A DNA stretch of 64,000 nucleotides from Pseudomonas sp. RIT-PI-q (GCF_001297125.1 NZ_LHPC01000039.1:62001-126000), one strand, 5' to 3'; shown: positions 52,218 through 61,487, numbered from the stretch's first letter. Notes: a model not told the origin generated them from the sequence alone. Made by a program: numbers and translations.

Positions 52218-53345
52218 ATGCCGCATGCTTCCCGCTCCGCCTCCCAGCCTGAATTGACCGCCCTGTTCGCCTCGGTGCAACAGCATTTCCAGGACGTGAT
52301 CGTGCCACTCTGGCAAGTCCCCGGCTGGAATGCCGACATGGCGCTGCCCTTTGAGGCACTGGACGCCGAGCATCAACCGCTGCCGCCTCAACGCTACCGG
52401 GCCATGGCCTGCGCGCGGCAGCTGTATGTGTTTTCCAGTCTGATCGGCCAAGTGCCGGCCGCCGAAGAGCGCGCTGCGGCGCTGTTCCGCTCTTTGCAGC
52501 AACATTTCCACGATGGCGAACACGGTGGCTGGTTCTACAGCATCGACCCACAGGGCGCGCCGCTGGATCAGCGCAAAGACCTCTACACCCACGCGTTTAT
52601 CCTGTTCGCCTGTGCCCACTACTGGGACAAAGTGCGCGAACCGCTGGTGGAATCGGTGCTCAACGCCGCACTGGAAGTGGTTGCGCAGCGCTTCGCAACG
52701 GGCGACGGCCTGTACGAAGCCAGCCTCGACCGTGATTGGTCATCACTGAACACCGGGCCACTGCAAAATCCACTGATGCACCTGGCGGAAGCCTTCCTTG
52801 CCACGCTGTCGGTACGCGAAGACATTGCCGTACAAGGTGCGCTGGTCGAGTTATGCACAGCCATGCAGAAGTGCTTTATCGATCCACAACACGGCGTGTT
52901 GATGGAAAAGCCGCTGGGGGCTGTGGATAACTGGTTTGAACCGGGGCATCAGTTCGAGTGGTATTTCCTGCTGGAATCTTCGTCGTTGCTGCGCGGCTCG
53001 CCACTGCACGCGTCTCTGGAGCGTGCGTTTGCGTTCACCGAACAGCTGGGCGTCGATTCGCAGACCGGTGCTATTCGGGCGATGCTCGATCTGGATGGCC
53101 CTCCCAAAGACGCTACCCAAAGAATCTGGGCCCAGGCCGAATACCTGCGGGCACTGACCTTGCGACCGGATAGCGAGACTTCAGTGCTGCGCCAGTTGCA
53201 GGCGTTGCAGCAGCGTTTTCTGCATGCCGGGGGCTGGTATGAGTGTCGGGATGAGCGCGGTGACGTGAGCCGTCGGGACATGCCTTCGACCACGCCTTAT
53301 CACTTGGCTACGTGCTATCGCGGGTTGGTCGATTATCTAGCTTGA
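52218..53345 (+). CDS. AGE family epimerase/isomerase
   Basis: A 375-residue (alpha/alpha)6-barrel enzyme of the N-acyl-glucosamine 2-epimerase family, which includes mannose and cellobiose isomerases. The core has QLYVFSSLIGQ, DLYTHAFILFACAHYW (in part), NPLMHLAEAFLA and HQFEWYFLLE, with the conserved His residues of the active site. The specific sugar cannot be named; mannose isomerase is plausible. It is a single gene between REPs. Confidence 0.85.
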   Translation: MPHASRSASQPELTALFASVQQHFQDVIVPLWQVPGWNADMALPFEALDAEHQPLPPQRYRAMACARQLYVFSSLIGQVPAAEERAAALFRSLQQHFHDGEHGGWFYSIDPQGAPLDQRKDLYTHAFILFACAHYWDKVREPLVESVLNAALEVVAQRFATGDGLYEASLDRDWSSLNTGPLQNPLMHLAEAFLATLSVREDIAVQGALVELCTAMQKCFIDPQHGVLMEKPLGAVDNWFEPGHQFEWYFLLESSSLLRGSPLHASLERAFAFTEQLGVDSQTGAIRAMLDLDGPPKDATQRIWAQAEYLRALTLRPDSETSVLRQLQALQQRFLHAGGWYECRDERGDVSRRDMPSTTPYHLATCYRGLVDYLA

Positions 53346-53352
53346 TACCGAA

Positions 53353-53423
53353 AAGATCGCAGCCTGCGGCAGCTCCTACATAGACCGCATTCCCCTGTAG
53401 GAGCTGCCGAAGGCTGCGATCTT
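53353..53423. repeat. REP pair, family D
   Basis: Inverted arms AAGATCGCAGCCTGCGGCAG and GCCGAAGGCTGCGATCTT with TAGGAGCTGCC in the right half. It lies between convergent genes. Confidence 0.85.
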
Positions 53424-53455
53424 GGCGATCAAACGCCCACCGGCAATCTCAAGGA

Positions 53456-54361
53456 TCAGGCAATCCACTTCCGGTCCCCGGTAAAACTGATCGTCAGCCA
53501 TCTCGCCGCATCGGGCTTGCCAAGCTTCGTGGAAATCTCCTCGCGCAGGCGGTCCAACTGCCCGACGCTCTCCAGCCGGTAATCCGCCGGCAACACCACA
53601 TGAATCTCGATGAAACGCGCGCGCCCGTGCTTCTGCACGTAGGAAACGTAGTCGTCGAAACCATGCTCGATGGTTGCCGCGTCCATTACCTGGCGCACCT
53701 TGTCGTCCAGTTGATCCGGCGCAATCCCCAGTACATCGCGCAAGGCCGGGCCGAGGATTTTGAAGGCCGGTGCGAGCATGCTCAGGGCCAATAGAATCAG
53801 GATCAGCGGGTCGACATACACCGCCCACTGGCCATAACCCTGTGACTTGAGCAGCAGCGCAGTCAGAAAACTCACCAGCAGGCCCACCGACAGCATCGCG
53901 TCCACCAGCCAACTGATGTTGTCGAACTGGATCAGCGTTGATTTGAGCTTGCGATTGCGGTGGCGGACGTAGAAGAAATACGCGAACTCGACAACGGTAA
54001 ACACCGCCGCGTAGATGATCACCAGTCCGAGCTCGATCTCGCGGCCACCATTGATGATGCCGAACACACCGTTGAGAAAGGCGTAGATGGCGATCAGGAA
54101 CAGGAAGCTGCCTTCGATCAGCAGCACCATCGGCTCCAGGTGCCAGAAGCCAAACTGGAAGCGCTGGTTACTTTCCTTGGCGATCAGCTTGGCGGTGATC
54201 AGCATCAGGACTTTGATAAAGGTCGCGATCAGCGAAAAAAAGCCATCGAACAGGATGGATTGGGCGCCCGAAATAAAACCGGTGACAATCCCGGCGATCG
54301 CCACGGCGAGCATCAGGATGGTCGATTGTTTGAGCAGTGACTGCTCACCTCGGTTACTCAC
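53456..54361 (-). CDS. Cation diffusion facilitator (CDF) family transporter
   Basis: A 301-residue inner-membrane divalent-cation exporter. Five or six helices are visible, with ILFDGFFSLIATFIK carrying a metal-site Asp in helix 2, and DNISWLVDAMLS in helix 5. A C-terminal cytoplasmic domain follows (RARFIEIHVVLPADY). No His-rich loop is present. I chose GTG at 54361, five bases after GGAGG; the open frame upstream is REP DNA. The metal is unknown. Confidence 0.85.
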   Translation of the reverse strand: MSNRGEQSLLKQSTILMLAVAIAGIVTGFISGAQSILFDGFFSLIATFIKVLMLITAKLIAKESNQRFQFGFWHLEPMVLLIEGSFLFLIAIYAFLNGVFGIINGGREIELGLVIIYAAVFTVVEFAYFFYVRHRNRKLKSTLIQFDNISWLVDAMLSVGLLVSFLTALLLKSQGYGQWAVYVDPLILILLALSMLAPAFKILGPALRDVLGIAPDQLDDKVRQVMDAATIEHGFDDYVSYVQKHGRARFIEIHVVLPADYRLESVGQLDRLREEISTKLGKPDAARWLTISFTGDRKWIA

Positions 54362-54454
54362 GTAGCCTCCTCTGAAAACCTTGAAACCGCTGGGTGCGGT
54401 GGGGTCGTTGGGCGAGGAGTTTAGCTTATGAAGTGTTTTGCCTGTGCTGGCCCC

Positions 54455-54520
54455 TTCGCGGGCAAGCCTCGCTCCTACAGGGGTACGCATTCCTCTGTAG
54501 GAGCGAGGCTTGCCCGCGAA
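54455..54520. repeat. REP pair, family A
   Basis: Inverted arms TTCGCGGGCAAGCCTCGCTC and AGGAGCGAGGCTTGCCCGCG with a short spacer, between the SDR gene end and the CDF gene start, both on the minus strand. Confidence 0.9.
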
Positions 54521-54536
54521 TAGCCGTTACGCGGTC

Positions 54537-55304
54537 TTACGGCTTGGCATTGCGCTCAATGGCAAACCCGCTCCAGGTCTGGCTCACCGGCATCAGCTCC
54601 AGGCTGTTGATGTTGATGTGCGCCGGGGCGTTGAGCACCCAGAAAATAGTATCGGCAATGTCCTGCGGCTGGATCGGCTCGGCCCCGGCGTAGGTCGCGT
54701 TGTAACGCTCCTGGTCACCGGCGAAACGCACCAGCGAGAACTCGCTCTCGCACAAACCTGGCTCGATGTTGCTGACGCGCACGCCAGTCCCTTGCAGGTC
54801 GCAGCGCAGGTTCAGCGAGAACTGTTTAACGAACGCCTTGCTCGCGCCATACACATGGCTGCCCGGGTACGGGTAGCTGCCGGCGATGGAACCCAGGTTG
54901 ACGATACTCGCGCCACGACCATGGGCGATCAGGCGCGGCAACAGCAGACGAGTGCTGTACATCAGGCCTTTGATGTTGGTGTCGACCATCGTGTCCCAAT
55001 CGTCGAGGTCGCACTTCGGTGCCGGGTCGACGCCCAAAGCCAGGCCGGCGTTGTTGATCAGCCCGCGCAGTTTGGCGAAGGACGGTGGCAGGTTGGCAAT
55101 CGCTTCCTCCATGGCCTTGCGATCACGCACGTCGAGTACCAGGCCATGGACTTCGGTCTGCTTCGACAACTCCGCGCACAGGGCATTGAGGCGCTCTTCA
55201 CGACGGCCTGTCAGCACCAGTTTCCAGCCAGCCTCGGCAAAACGACGGGCACAAGCTTCACCAAAACCGGACGTCGCGCCGGTAATAAACAGGGTGTTGG
55301 ACAT
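54537..55304 (-). CDS. Short-chain dehydrogenase/reductase (YdfG-like)
   Basis: A 255-residue NADP-type oxidoreductase. The cofactor motif TGATSGFGEACARRF (about residues 8-22), NNAG at about 85, and the catalytic S...Y-x3-K in NLGSIAGSYPYPGSHVYGASK are intact. The pattern fits E. coli YdfG, which oxidises serine and 3-hydroxy acids and reduces malonic semialdehyde, but the substrate is not certain. The ATG at 55304 follows AAGGAG. Confidence 0.87.
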   Translation of the reverse strand: MSNTLFITGATSGFGEACARRFAEAGWKLVLTGRREERLNALCAELSKQTEVHGLVLDVRDRKAMEEAIANLPPSFAKLRGLINNAGLALGVDPAPKCDLDDWDTMVDTNIKGLMYSTRLLLPRLIAHGRGASIVNLGSIAGSYPYPGSHVYGASKAFVKQFSLNLRCDLQGTGVRVSNIEPGLCESEFSLVRFAGDQERYNATYAGAEPIQPQDIADTIFWVLNAPAHININSLELMPVSQTWSGFAIERNAKP

Positions 55305-55421
55305 CGTGTTCTCCTTGCTTCGGCTGACGGGCAGCCATTGGAATAGAAAATCAGCTGGCAGCATGCCCGGCCCGGCTTCTACCGGCAACTGGCGCTACGC
55401 AATTGGACGCCGCCAATTACC

Positions 55422-55554
55422 TGTAGCAGCTGGCGAAGCCTGCGTCCGGCTGCTCAGCAGTCGTAAAGCCAGAGCACGCGGTTATGCAGTTGAAATGAAG
55501 TCGACTGGATTACGACTGCTGCGCAGCCGGACGCAGGCTTCGCCAGCTGCTACA
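55422..55554. repeat. REP pair, family C
   Basis: Inverted arms TGTAGCAGCTGGCGAAGCCT and AGGCTTCGCCAGCTGCTACA with inner arms CAGCAGTCGTAA / TTACGACTGCTG. It is the nearest feature to the start of the SDR gene in a gene-free kilobase. Confidence 0.9.
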
Positions 55555-55633
55555 GGGACCTTGTTGCTGTACAAAAAACGATCATATTGTTGGACGCCTT
55601 GTTCGCCGTGGCCTGCAGCCATGTACACGCACC

Positions 55634-56120
55634 TTATCCACAGGCCGGTCCACAGTTTCCGGGGGCAAGTGGAAAAGCTGAAACCCGCTGTGTACAAGGC
55701 TTTGCGAGCTATTTTGAAATTTTTTTGCTTGACCCTCAACAGCCTGCTGTGTAGCCCCAAGGCAATTTGCACGATTGAAGGTGAAACCGACGATGGCTCC
55801 AAGCCAGTAACTACGGCCTTCAGCCGAGTCTTTCCAGAGTTTAACCACAGACTTATCCACAGGCTGCCGTGACTTATTTCACCTCGCTTTCATCGCCAAC
55901 AAAAAGGTTGACAAAGCCAGCTCAAGGTTCAGCAAAAACGCCTGATCAAAAAACAACCACATCTCTGGAAGCCACGGTTTAAAAGGCTCTCAGCCAGCTA
56001 CTCCCACGTTATTCACAGCCAGCTCCACAGCAAACGGGGACAAGTCAAAACCGTGACAAAACAACTATTTGCAGCGGCTTTATGTCGCGGTTTGAGAGCT
56101 TGTGAATATTGTTTTCCACA
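55634..56120. other. Cluster of DnaA-box-like sequences in a gene-free region
   Basis: Three perfect TTATNCACA boxes occur at 55634 (TTATCCACA), 55853 (TTATCCACA) and 56009 (TTATTCACA), all in plus orientation. Near matches are TTGTACACA (minus, 55689-55697), TTAACCACA (55841), ATATTCACA (minus, 56101-56109) and TTTTCCACA (56112). The 1,019 bases from 55305 to 56323 hold no credible gene. A perfect box is expected about once per 33 kb on either strand, so three within 384 bases is striking. It may be a DnaA-titrating or replication-linked site; no dnaA or dnaN gene is near. Confidence 0.55.
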
Positions 56121-56148
56121 ATTTCCCGAAAGCACACCACTCGTCCCT

Positions 56149-56247
56149 GTAGGAGCGAGCTTGCTCGCGATTGACGTCAACGAAAACGCGAGCATTCTGG
56201 ATGAATGCGTCGTTCTGGAGACCGTCGCGAGCGAGCTCGCTCCTACA
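56149..56247. repeat. REP pair, GAGCGAGCTTGCTCGCGA type
   Basis: Inverted arms GTAGGAGCGAGCTTGCTCGC and GCGAGCGAGCTCGCTCCTAC around about 55 bases. A lone half of the same subtype is at 19791. Confidence 0.88.
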
Positions 56248-56273
56248 AGGGGATTGTGGTGAATTGGGGGTGT

Positions 56274-56306
56274 AAAAAAGCCCCGGCGATTGCTCGTCGG
56301 GGCTTT
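56274..56306 (-). terminator. Intrinsic terminator of the branched-chain transport operon
   Basis: On the minus strand AAAAGCCCCGACGA, a short loop, and TCGCCGGGGC are followed by TTTTTTA. It lies 18 bases after the stop of the last ABC gene. Confidence 0.85.
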
Positions 56307-56323
56307 TGATTGGAACAGCGAAC

Positions 56324-57040
56324 TCAGTGTCCGCCGAGATAAGCGTTACGCACTTCCTCGTTGACCAGCAGTTCCTTGCCGGTGCCCGTGATGCGGATCT
56401 CGCCGTTAACCATCACGTACGCCCGGTCCGACAGCTTCAGGGCGTGGTTAGCGTTCTGCTCCACCAGGAAGATGGTCATGCCGGTTTTCGCCAGTTCCCG
56501 CAGGGTCGCGAAGATCTGTTTCACCACGATCGGCGCCAGCCCCAGGCTCGGTTCATCGAGCAGCAGCAATTTGGGTCGGCTCATCAGTGCACGGGCGATG
56601 GCGAGCATTTGCTGCTCGCCGCCGGACATGGTCATGGCCCGCTGGGTGCGCCGCTCTTCGAGCCGTGGAAACAGCTCGAACATGCGCTGCATGTCTTCCT
56701 TGGCGTACTTGTCGCCAATCGGAATGGTGCCCATCTGCAGGTTTTCCTCGACGGTCATGTCGGGGAACCCCCGCCGGCCTTCCGGCGATTGAGCGATGCT
56801 GTGAGACGCGATGTAGTGGGACGACTTGTGGGTGATATCCACACCCTGATAGATGATCTGCCCGTCCGCCGCCCGCGGCTGACCGAAGATCGACATCAGC
56901 AGCGTCGACTTGCCGGCGCCGTTTGAGCCGATCAGGCTGACGGTCTCCCCTTCATTGATGTGCAGCGAAACTTTTTTCAGGGCCTGGATCGGCCCGTAAA
57001 ACACATCCAGTTCCTTGAGTTCGAGGATGGGTTGGCTCAT
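56324..57040 (-). CDS. livF: Branched-chain amino-acid ABC transporter ATPase LivF/BraG
   Basis: Second ATPase of the high-affinity leucine/isoleucine/valine importer, 238 residues. Walker A GSNGAGKST (about residues 38-46), signature MSGGEQQMLAIARAL, Walker B LLLLDEP and the switch His replaced by VEQN as in LivF. The ATG overlaps the livG stop (ATGA). Last gene of the operon, before a terminator. Confidence 0.93.
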   Translation of the reverse strand: MSQPILELKELDVFYGPIQALKKVSLHINEGETVSLIGSNGAGKSTLLMSIFGQPRAADGQIIYQGVDITHKSSHYIASHSIAQSPEGRRGFPDMTVEENLQMGTIPIGDKYAKEDMQRMFELFPRLEERRTQRAMTMSGGEQQMLAIARALMSRPKLLLLDEPSLGLAPIVVKQIFATLRELAKTGMTIFLVEQNANHALKLSDRAYVMVNGEIRITGTGKELLVNEEVRNAYLGGH

Positions 57041-57912
57041 AGCACCACTTCCTCTTCATCAGCGCCCAGATAGGCCGCAATCACTTTCGGATCGTTACGG
57101 ATTGCATCGGGGCCGCCCTCGGCGATAACGATGCCGTGGTCCAGCACCACGATGTGGTCGGAAATGCTCATTACCATGCCCATGTCGTGTTCGATCAGCA
57201 CCACGGTCAGATCGTGCTCATCGCGCAGCAGCCGGATCATCGCGCTCAGCGCTTCGGTTTCCTGAGGGTTGAGGCCGGCAGCCGGTTCGTCGAGGCAGAT
57301 GATCTGCGGACGGGTGCACATGGCCCGGGCAATTTCCAGACGGCGTTGCTGCCCGTAGGACAGTTCACCGGCCAGGCGGTTGGCGCAGTCCACCAGGTCC
57401 ACCACTTCCAGCCAGTAGAACGCGTGGTCCAGCGCATCGCTTTCGGCCTTGCGGTAACCCTTGGTGTTGAGGATGCCCGCCAGCATGTTGCGGTTGACCC
57501 ACATGTGCTGGGCCACCAGCAGGTTTTCCAGCACCGACATTTCCTTGAACAGGCGAATGTTCTGGAATGTCCGCGCCAGGCCGGCACGGTTCACCAGATG
57601 AGTGCCGCCGAAGGCCTTGTAGAACAGCCGGCTGGCGAAGGATTTCGGCGAGACGAAATCGACCGGTTTGAACGATTCGCCCAGCAGCTTGATGACGTTG
57701 GTCTTCTCGCCGCGAATGTTCAGTTCTATCTTGCCGCCGGAGGCCTTGTAGAAACCGGTCAGGCAGTTGAACACCGTGGTCTTGCCGGCGCCGTTGGGGC
57801 CGATCAGGGCGAAGATCGAGTTGCGGTGGACTTTCAGGCTGACATCGCTCAACGCCTTGATGCCGCCGAAGTGCATCATCAGTTTCTCGACCGAGAGTAC
57901 GACTTCGCTCAT
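57037..57912 (-). CDS. livG: Branched-chain amino-acid ABC transporter ATPase LivG/BraF
   Basis: First ATPase of the importer, 291 residues. Walker A GPNGAGKTT (about residues 37-45), signature LSYGQQRRLEIARAM, Walker B IICLDEP and VLIEHDMGMV. A longer insert between Walker A and the signature (about 75-125) is normal for LivG. The start overlaps the livM stop and the end overlaps livF, both by four bases. Confidence 0.93.
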   Translation of the reverse strand: MSEVVLSVEKLMMHFGGIKALSDVSLKVHRNSIFALIGPNGAGKTTVFNCLTGFYKASGGKIELNIRGEKTNVIKLLGESFKPVDFVSPKSFASRLFYKAFGGTHLVNRAGLARTFQNIRLFKEMSVLENLLVAQHMWVNRNMLAGILNTKGYRKAESDALDHAFYWLEVVDLVDCANRLAGELSYGQQRRLEIARAMCTRPQIICLDEPAAGLNPQETEALSAMIRLLRDEHDLTVVLIEHDMGMVMSISDHIVVLDHGIVIAEGGPDAIRNDPKVIAAYLGADEEEVVL

Positions 57913-59192
57913 GGCGCTACTCCTTTACGCGGGGTCACACCGGTACGGCTGATCCGAATCAGGCCGCGCGGTCGCCAGATCATCATCAACACCATCAGGA
58001 TGCCGAACAGCAGCACGCGGTATTCCGCGAAGCCACGCAGCAGTTCCGGGGCGACGGTCAGTACGAAGGCCGCAATCACCACGCCGATGGTCGAGCCCAT
58101 GCCGCCGAGTACCACGATGGCGAGGATCAGGGCCGATTCAAAAAAGGTAAACGAGGTCGGGTTGACGAAACCCTGGTAAGTGGCGAAGAACACGCCGGCC
58201 AAACCGGCAGTCGATGCACCAATGGTGAACGCCGAAAGCTTGACCAGTACGTGGTTCAGGCCCATGGAACGGCAGGCGATTTCGTCTTCACGCAAGGCTT
58301 CCCAGGCACGGCCGACCGGCATGCGGGTCAAGCGATGCTTGATGTACAACACGGCCAATACCACCAGGAACAACACCGCATAGATGAAGTAATACTTCAC
58401 GTCCGGGTTGTAGGCGATGCCGAAAAACTCATGGAACGGTACACCGCCATCCTTCGCTCTTTTGCCGAACTCAAGGCCGAAGAAGGTTGGCAACGGAGCG
58501 GCCATCCCATTCGGGCCACCGGTCAGGGAGAGCCAGTTGTTGAGGATCAAGCGGATGATTTCACCGAAACCCAGGGTCACGATCGCCAGGTAGTCACCGT
58601 GCAGGCGCAGCACCGGAAAACCGAGGATGCAACCGGCAAGCCCTGCCGTGATCGCCGCCAGCGGCAGCACCGTCCAGAAACCCAGGCCGAGGTATTGATA
58701 ACCGAGCGCCAGGCCGTAGGCACCGATGGCGTAGAACGCCACGTAACCCAGGTCGAGCAGGCCGGCCAAACCGACCACGATGTTCAAACCCAGGCCCAGC
58801 AACACATAGATCAGCCCGAGGATGACCACGCCCAGCAGGTAGGAGTTGGAGAAGAACGGGAACACCACGGCTATAACGATCACCAGAGGGACGATCCAGC
58901 GCAACCGGGATTTGTAATCAGGCGGCAGAACATGAACCCCGGAACCGGTGCTTTCAAAACCCTCGAGAATTCTCAGGCCCTTGGGCGTTTGCAGGAACAG
59001 GCTCAGGGCAAAGCGGCCAGCCATGACGATAGCGACAATCCATGCCACGCGAGTCGGCTGCAGGTTGAAGCCATAGCCGTCGAGGACGATGCCGACAATC
59101 GGGCCGAACACAATCAGGGCGACCAGGCCGGCGAGAATCGCGTCAACCAGACTTCTTTTGATATCAATGGTTTTTTTAGTGGTTGAAGACAT
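57909..59192 (-). CDS. livM: Branched-chain amino-acid ABC permease LivM/BraE
   Basis: Membrane subunit, 427 residues, with about ten helices. The N-terminal 100 residues form an extension seen in LivM. The conserved block LGLNIVVGLAGLLDLGYVAF (about residues 138-157) and DYLAIVTLGFGEIIRLIL are present. A gap of three bases separates it from livH, so translation is coupled. Confidence 0.93.
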   Translation of the reverse strand: MSSTTKKTIDIKRSLVDAILAGLVALIVFGPIVGIVLDGYGFNLQPTRVAWIVAIVMAGRFALSLFLQTPKGLRILEGFESTGSGVHVLPPDYKSRLRWIVPLVIVIAVVFPFFSNSYLLGVVILGLIYVLLGLGLNIVVGLAGLLDLGYVAFYAIGAYGLALGYQYLGLGFWTVLPLAAITAGLAGCILGFPVLRLHGDYLAIVTLGFGEIIRLILNNWLSLTGGPNGMAAPLPTFFGLEFGKRAKDGGVPFHEFFGIAYNPDVKYYFIYAVLFLVVLAVLYIKHRLTRMPVGRAWEALREDEIACRSMGLNHVLVKLSAFTIGASTAGLAGVFFATYQGFVNPTSFTFFESALILAIVVLGGMGSTIGVVIAAFVLTVAPELLRGFAEYRVLLFGILMVLMMIWRPRGLIRISRTGVTPRKGVAP

Positions 59193-59195
59193 CGC

Positions 59196-60110
59196 TTACA
59201 CCTTCGACACAAGAGGACGGCCGAGCAGGCCTTGGGGCCGAAAGACCAGAACGAGAACGAGCAGCGAGAAGCTGAAAACGTCTTTGTAGTCCGAGTTGAC
59301 CAGACCTGAGAACAGCGATTCGGAGATCCCGAGGATGATCCCGCCGAGCATGGCGCCAGGTAGCGAGCCAATGCCGCCGAGTACCGCGGCAGTGAACGCC
59401 TTGATGCCGATGACGAAGCCTGCGTAGAAGTCGAACGTGCCGTAGTTCATGGTGATCAGCACGCCGGCCAGGGCCGCCATCGCTGCACCGATGATGAACA
59501 CATAGGAAATCACGCGGTCGGTGTTGATCCCCAGGATCGAGGCCATCTTGCGGTCTTGCTGGGTGGCGCGGCACATGCGGCCGAGCTTGGTGTACTTGAT
59601 GACGTAGGTCAGCAGGGCCATCCCGGCAAACGCTGCGACCAGAATGAAGATCTTGGTGTAGGTGAGCTGGACGAAGCCGGTCCCGACTTCAACTCGCCAT
59701 GCACCGGTAAGCAGTGTAGGTACACCCTGTTGACGGGCGCCCTGGGCGATCTGTGCATAGTTTTGCAGGATCAGGGAAATACCGATGGCGCTGATCAGCG
59801 GAGCCAGTCGGGTGGAGTTACGCAGCGGTTTGTAGGCGACGCGCTCGATGACCCAGCCATACACCGCCGTGACGACGATGGTGAAGACCAGTGTGCCAAG
59901 CATCAGCAGAGGGAAGGATTCAATACCGAAGTATGCCAGCAGAGCCAGACTGATCGCCGCGAGGTACGCAGAGATCATGTAAACCTCGCCATGGGCGAAG
60001 TTGATCATGCCGATGATGCCATAGACCATTGTGTAGCCGATGGCGATCAGGCCATAGACCGACCCGAGGGTCAGGCCGTTGACCAGTTGCTGCAGGAAAA
60101 TACCATCCAT
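59196..60110 (-). CDS. livH: Branched-chain amino-acid ABC permease LivH/BraD
   Basis: Membrane subunit, 304 residues, about eight helices. It begins with GIFLQQLVNGLTLGSVYGLI and IGMINFAHGEVYMISAY, both LivH signatures, and ends with GLLGRPLVSKV. First of the four-gene block livHMGF. It is separated from the binding-protein gene by 170 bases with a strong hairpin. Confidence 0.93.
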   Translation of the reverse strand: MDGIFLQQLVNGLTLGSVYGLIAIGYTMVYGIIGMINFAHGEVYMISAYLAAISLALLAYFGIESFPLLMLGTLVFTIVVTAVYGWVIERVAYKPLRNSTRLAPLISAIGISLILQNYAQIAQGARQQGVPTLLTGAWRVEVGTGFVQLTYTKIFILVAAFAGMALLTYVIKYTKLGRMCRATQQDRKMASILGINTDRVISYVFIIGAAMAALAGVLITMNYGTFDFYAGFVIGIKAFTAAVLGGIGSLPGAMLGGIILGISESLFSGLVNSDYKDVFSFSLLVLVLVFRPQGLLGRPLVSKV

Positions 60111-60241
60111 AACGCAATCTCACACATTTGAGAGACTGCACAGAAGCCGGGTGCGACGGACCGGGGTTCAGCCGCCGGCGCAACACGGTTGTGTGCAGCT
60201 CTACGAGAAAAGACAGGTACTGCACGGACATGTTCTTCGAA

Positions 60242-60266
60242 TCCCCGACGCACAAGGCGTCGGGGA
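60242..60266 (-). other. Strong stem-loop between the binding-protein gene and livH
   Basis: A perfect 10-bp stem TCCCCGACGC / GCGTCGGGGA with a five-base loop lies 14 bases after the binding-protein stop. No T-run follows on the minus strand. It probably stabilises the upstream message or reduces read-through, giving more binding protein than permease. Confidence 0.6.
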
Positions 60267-60280
60267 ATCAACCGCTCATA

Positions 60281-61414
60281 TCACTTCTGTTTTTCCAGTT
60301 GGTGGTATTTGCCGTCCTTGTCCCACTGGTAAACCACGTAGTCGGAGATCTTCAGGTCGCCCTTGGCGTCCCAGGTCTTCTCGCCCATCACGGTTTGTAC
60401 CTTGTTGGCTTTCAGCCATTTGGCAGCGTCTTCGCCCTTGTTGGACTTGGCGCCATTGAAGGCAGCGGCCAGGGTCTGGACCGAGGCGTAGGCGTACAGG
60501 GTGTAGCCTTCAGGCTCGGTGCCTTTTTTGCGGAACTCGTCCACGACCGTCTTGCTGTCTGGCAGCAGGCGCGGGTCGGCACCGAAGGTCATCAGCACGC
60601 CGTCGACGTATTGCGGGCCGCCAGCGGTGGTCACCAGTTCGTCGGTCACGATGCCGTCATCGGACATGAACTTCACGTCTTTCAGGCCTTCGGTACGCAG
60701 TTGTTTAACCAGTGGACCGGCTTCCGGGTGCAGACCGCCGAAGTAGACCACGTCGGCACCGGCCGCACGGATCTTGGTCACTACGGCGCTGAAGTCTTTC
60801 TCGCCGCGGGTCAGGCCTTCGTACAGCACCGGCGTCACGCCGCGCTTGACCAGCTGAGCCTTGGTGGCATCCGCCAGGCCTTGGCCGTAGGTGTCCTTGT
60901 CGTGCAGCACGGCAACTTTTTTGCCCTTGAGCACATCAACGATGTAGTCGCCGGCGACGATGCCTTGCTGGTCATCACGCCCGCACATACGGAACATGGC
61001 GCTCAGGCCGCGTTCGGTAACGGCCGGGTTGGTGGAACCTGGAGTGATGGCGATGATGCCCGCTTCGTCGTAGATCTCGGAGGCCGGGATCGTCGACGAG
61101 GAGCAGAAGTGACCGACCACACCGGCAACTTTCTGGTTGGTCAGGTCCTTGGCGACCGTCACAGCCTGTTTCGGTTCGCAGGCGTCATCGCCCTTGACCA
61201 GTACGATTTTTTCCCCGTTTACGCCGCCCGCTGCGTTGACCGCATCGGCCGCAGCTTGTGCACCCTTCATGTACTGCTCGCCAAATGCCGCGTTGGCGCC
61301 TGTCATCGGGCCCGCCACACCGATTTTCACATCAGCCTGTGCAAACGCAGAAACACCCAACGCAGCTGCCACTGCGAGGGCCAGAAAGCCTTTCTTGTAA
61401 AACGTCTGGGACAT
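60281..61414 (-). CDS. braC: Branched-chain amino-acid binding protein BraC-like
   Basis: Periplasmic Leu/Ile/Val/Ala-binding protein, 377 residues. The signal peptide (KKGFLALAVAAALGVSAFAQA) is cut near residue 27, then DVKIGVAGPMTGANAAFGE starts the type-1 fold. VGHFCSSSTIPASEIYDEAG (in part) and the conserved Cys pair are in place. The ATG at 61414 lies nine bases after GGAG; an upstream in-frame ATG at 61429 is less likely. A sigma-54 promoter lies 58 bases upstream. Confidence 0.93.
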   Translation of the reverse strand: MSQTFYKKGFLALAVAAALGVSAFAQADVKIGVAGPMTGANAAFGEQYMKGAQAAADAVNAAGGVNGEKIVLVKGDDACEPKQAVTVAKDLTNQKVAGVVGHFCSSSTIPASEIYDEAGIIAITPGSTNPAVTERGLSAMFRMCGRDDQQGIVAGDYIVDVLKGKKVAVLHDKDTYGQGLADATKAQLVKRGVTPVLYEGLTRGEKDFSAVVTKIRAAGADVVYFGGLHPEAGPLVKQLRTEGLKDVKFMSDDGIVTDELVTTAGGPQYVDGVLMTFGADPRLLPDSKTVVDEFRKKGTEPEGYTLYAYASVQTLAAAFNGAKSNKGEDAAKWLKANKVQTVMGEKTWDAKGDLKISDYVVYQWDKDGKYHQLEKQK

Positions 61415-61471
61415 GAGGTGGTGCTCCAAGGTTTTTTTTTAGTTGGCACTGCGACTTCTCCGAATGCTCAG

Positions 61472-61487
61472 AGCAAGGGCCGTGCCA
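61472..61487 (-). promoter_or_regulatory. Sigma-54 promoter of the branched-chain binding-protein gene
   Basis: Read on the minus strand the site is TGGCACGGCCCTTGCT, a full match to the RpoN consensus TGGCAC-N5-TTGCW. It ends 57 bases before the ATG at 61414. Together with the NtrC-like site at 61686, it predicts nitrogen-regulated expression. Confidence 0.85.

Noticed and set aside
55634..56120. Calling the DnaA-box cluster a chromosomal origin
   Set aside because: No dnaA, dnaN, rpmH or gidA genes are near, and no AT-rich 13-mer array was evident. A titration or accessory site is a safer description.
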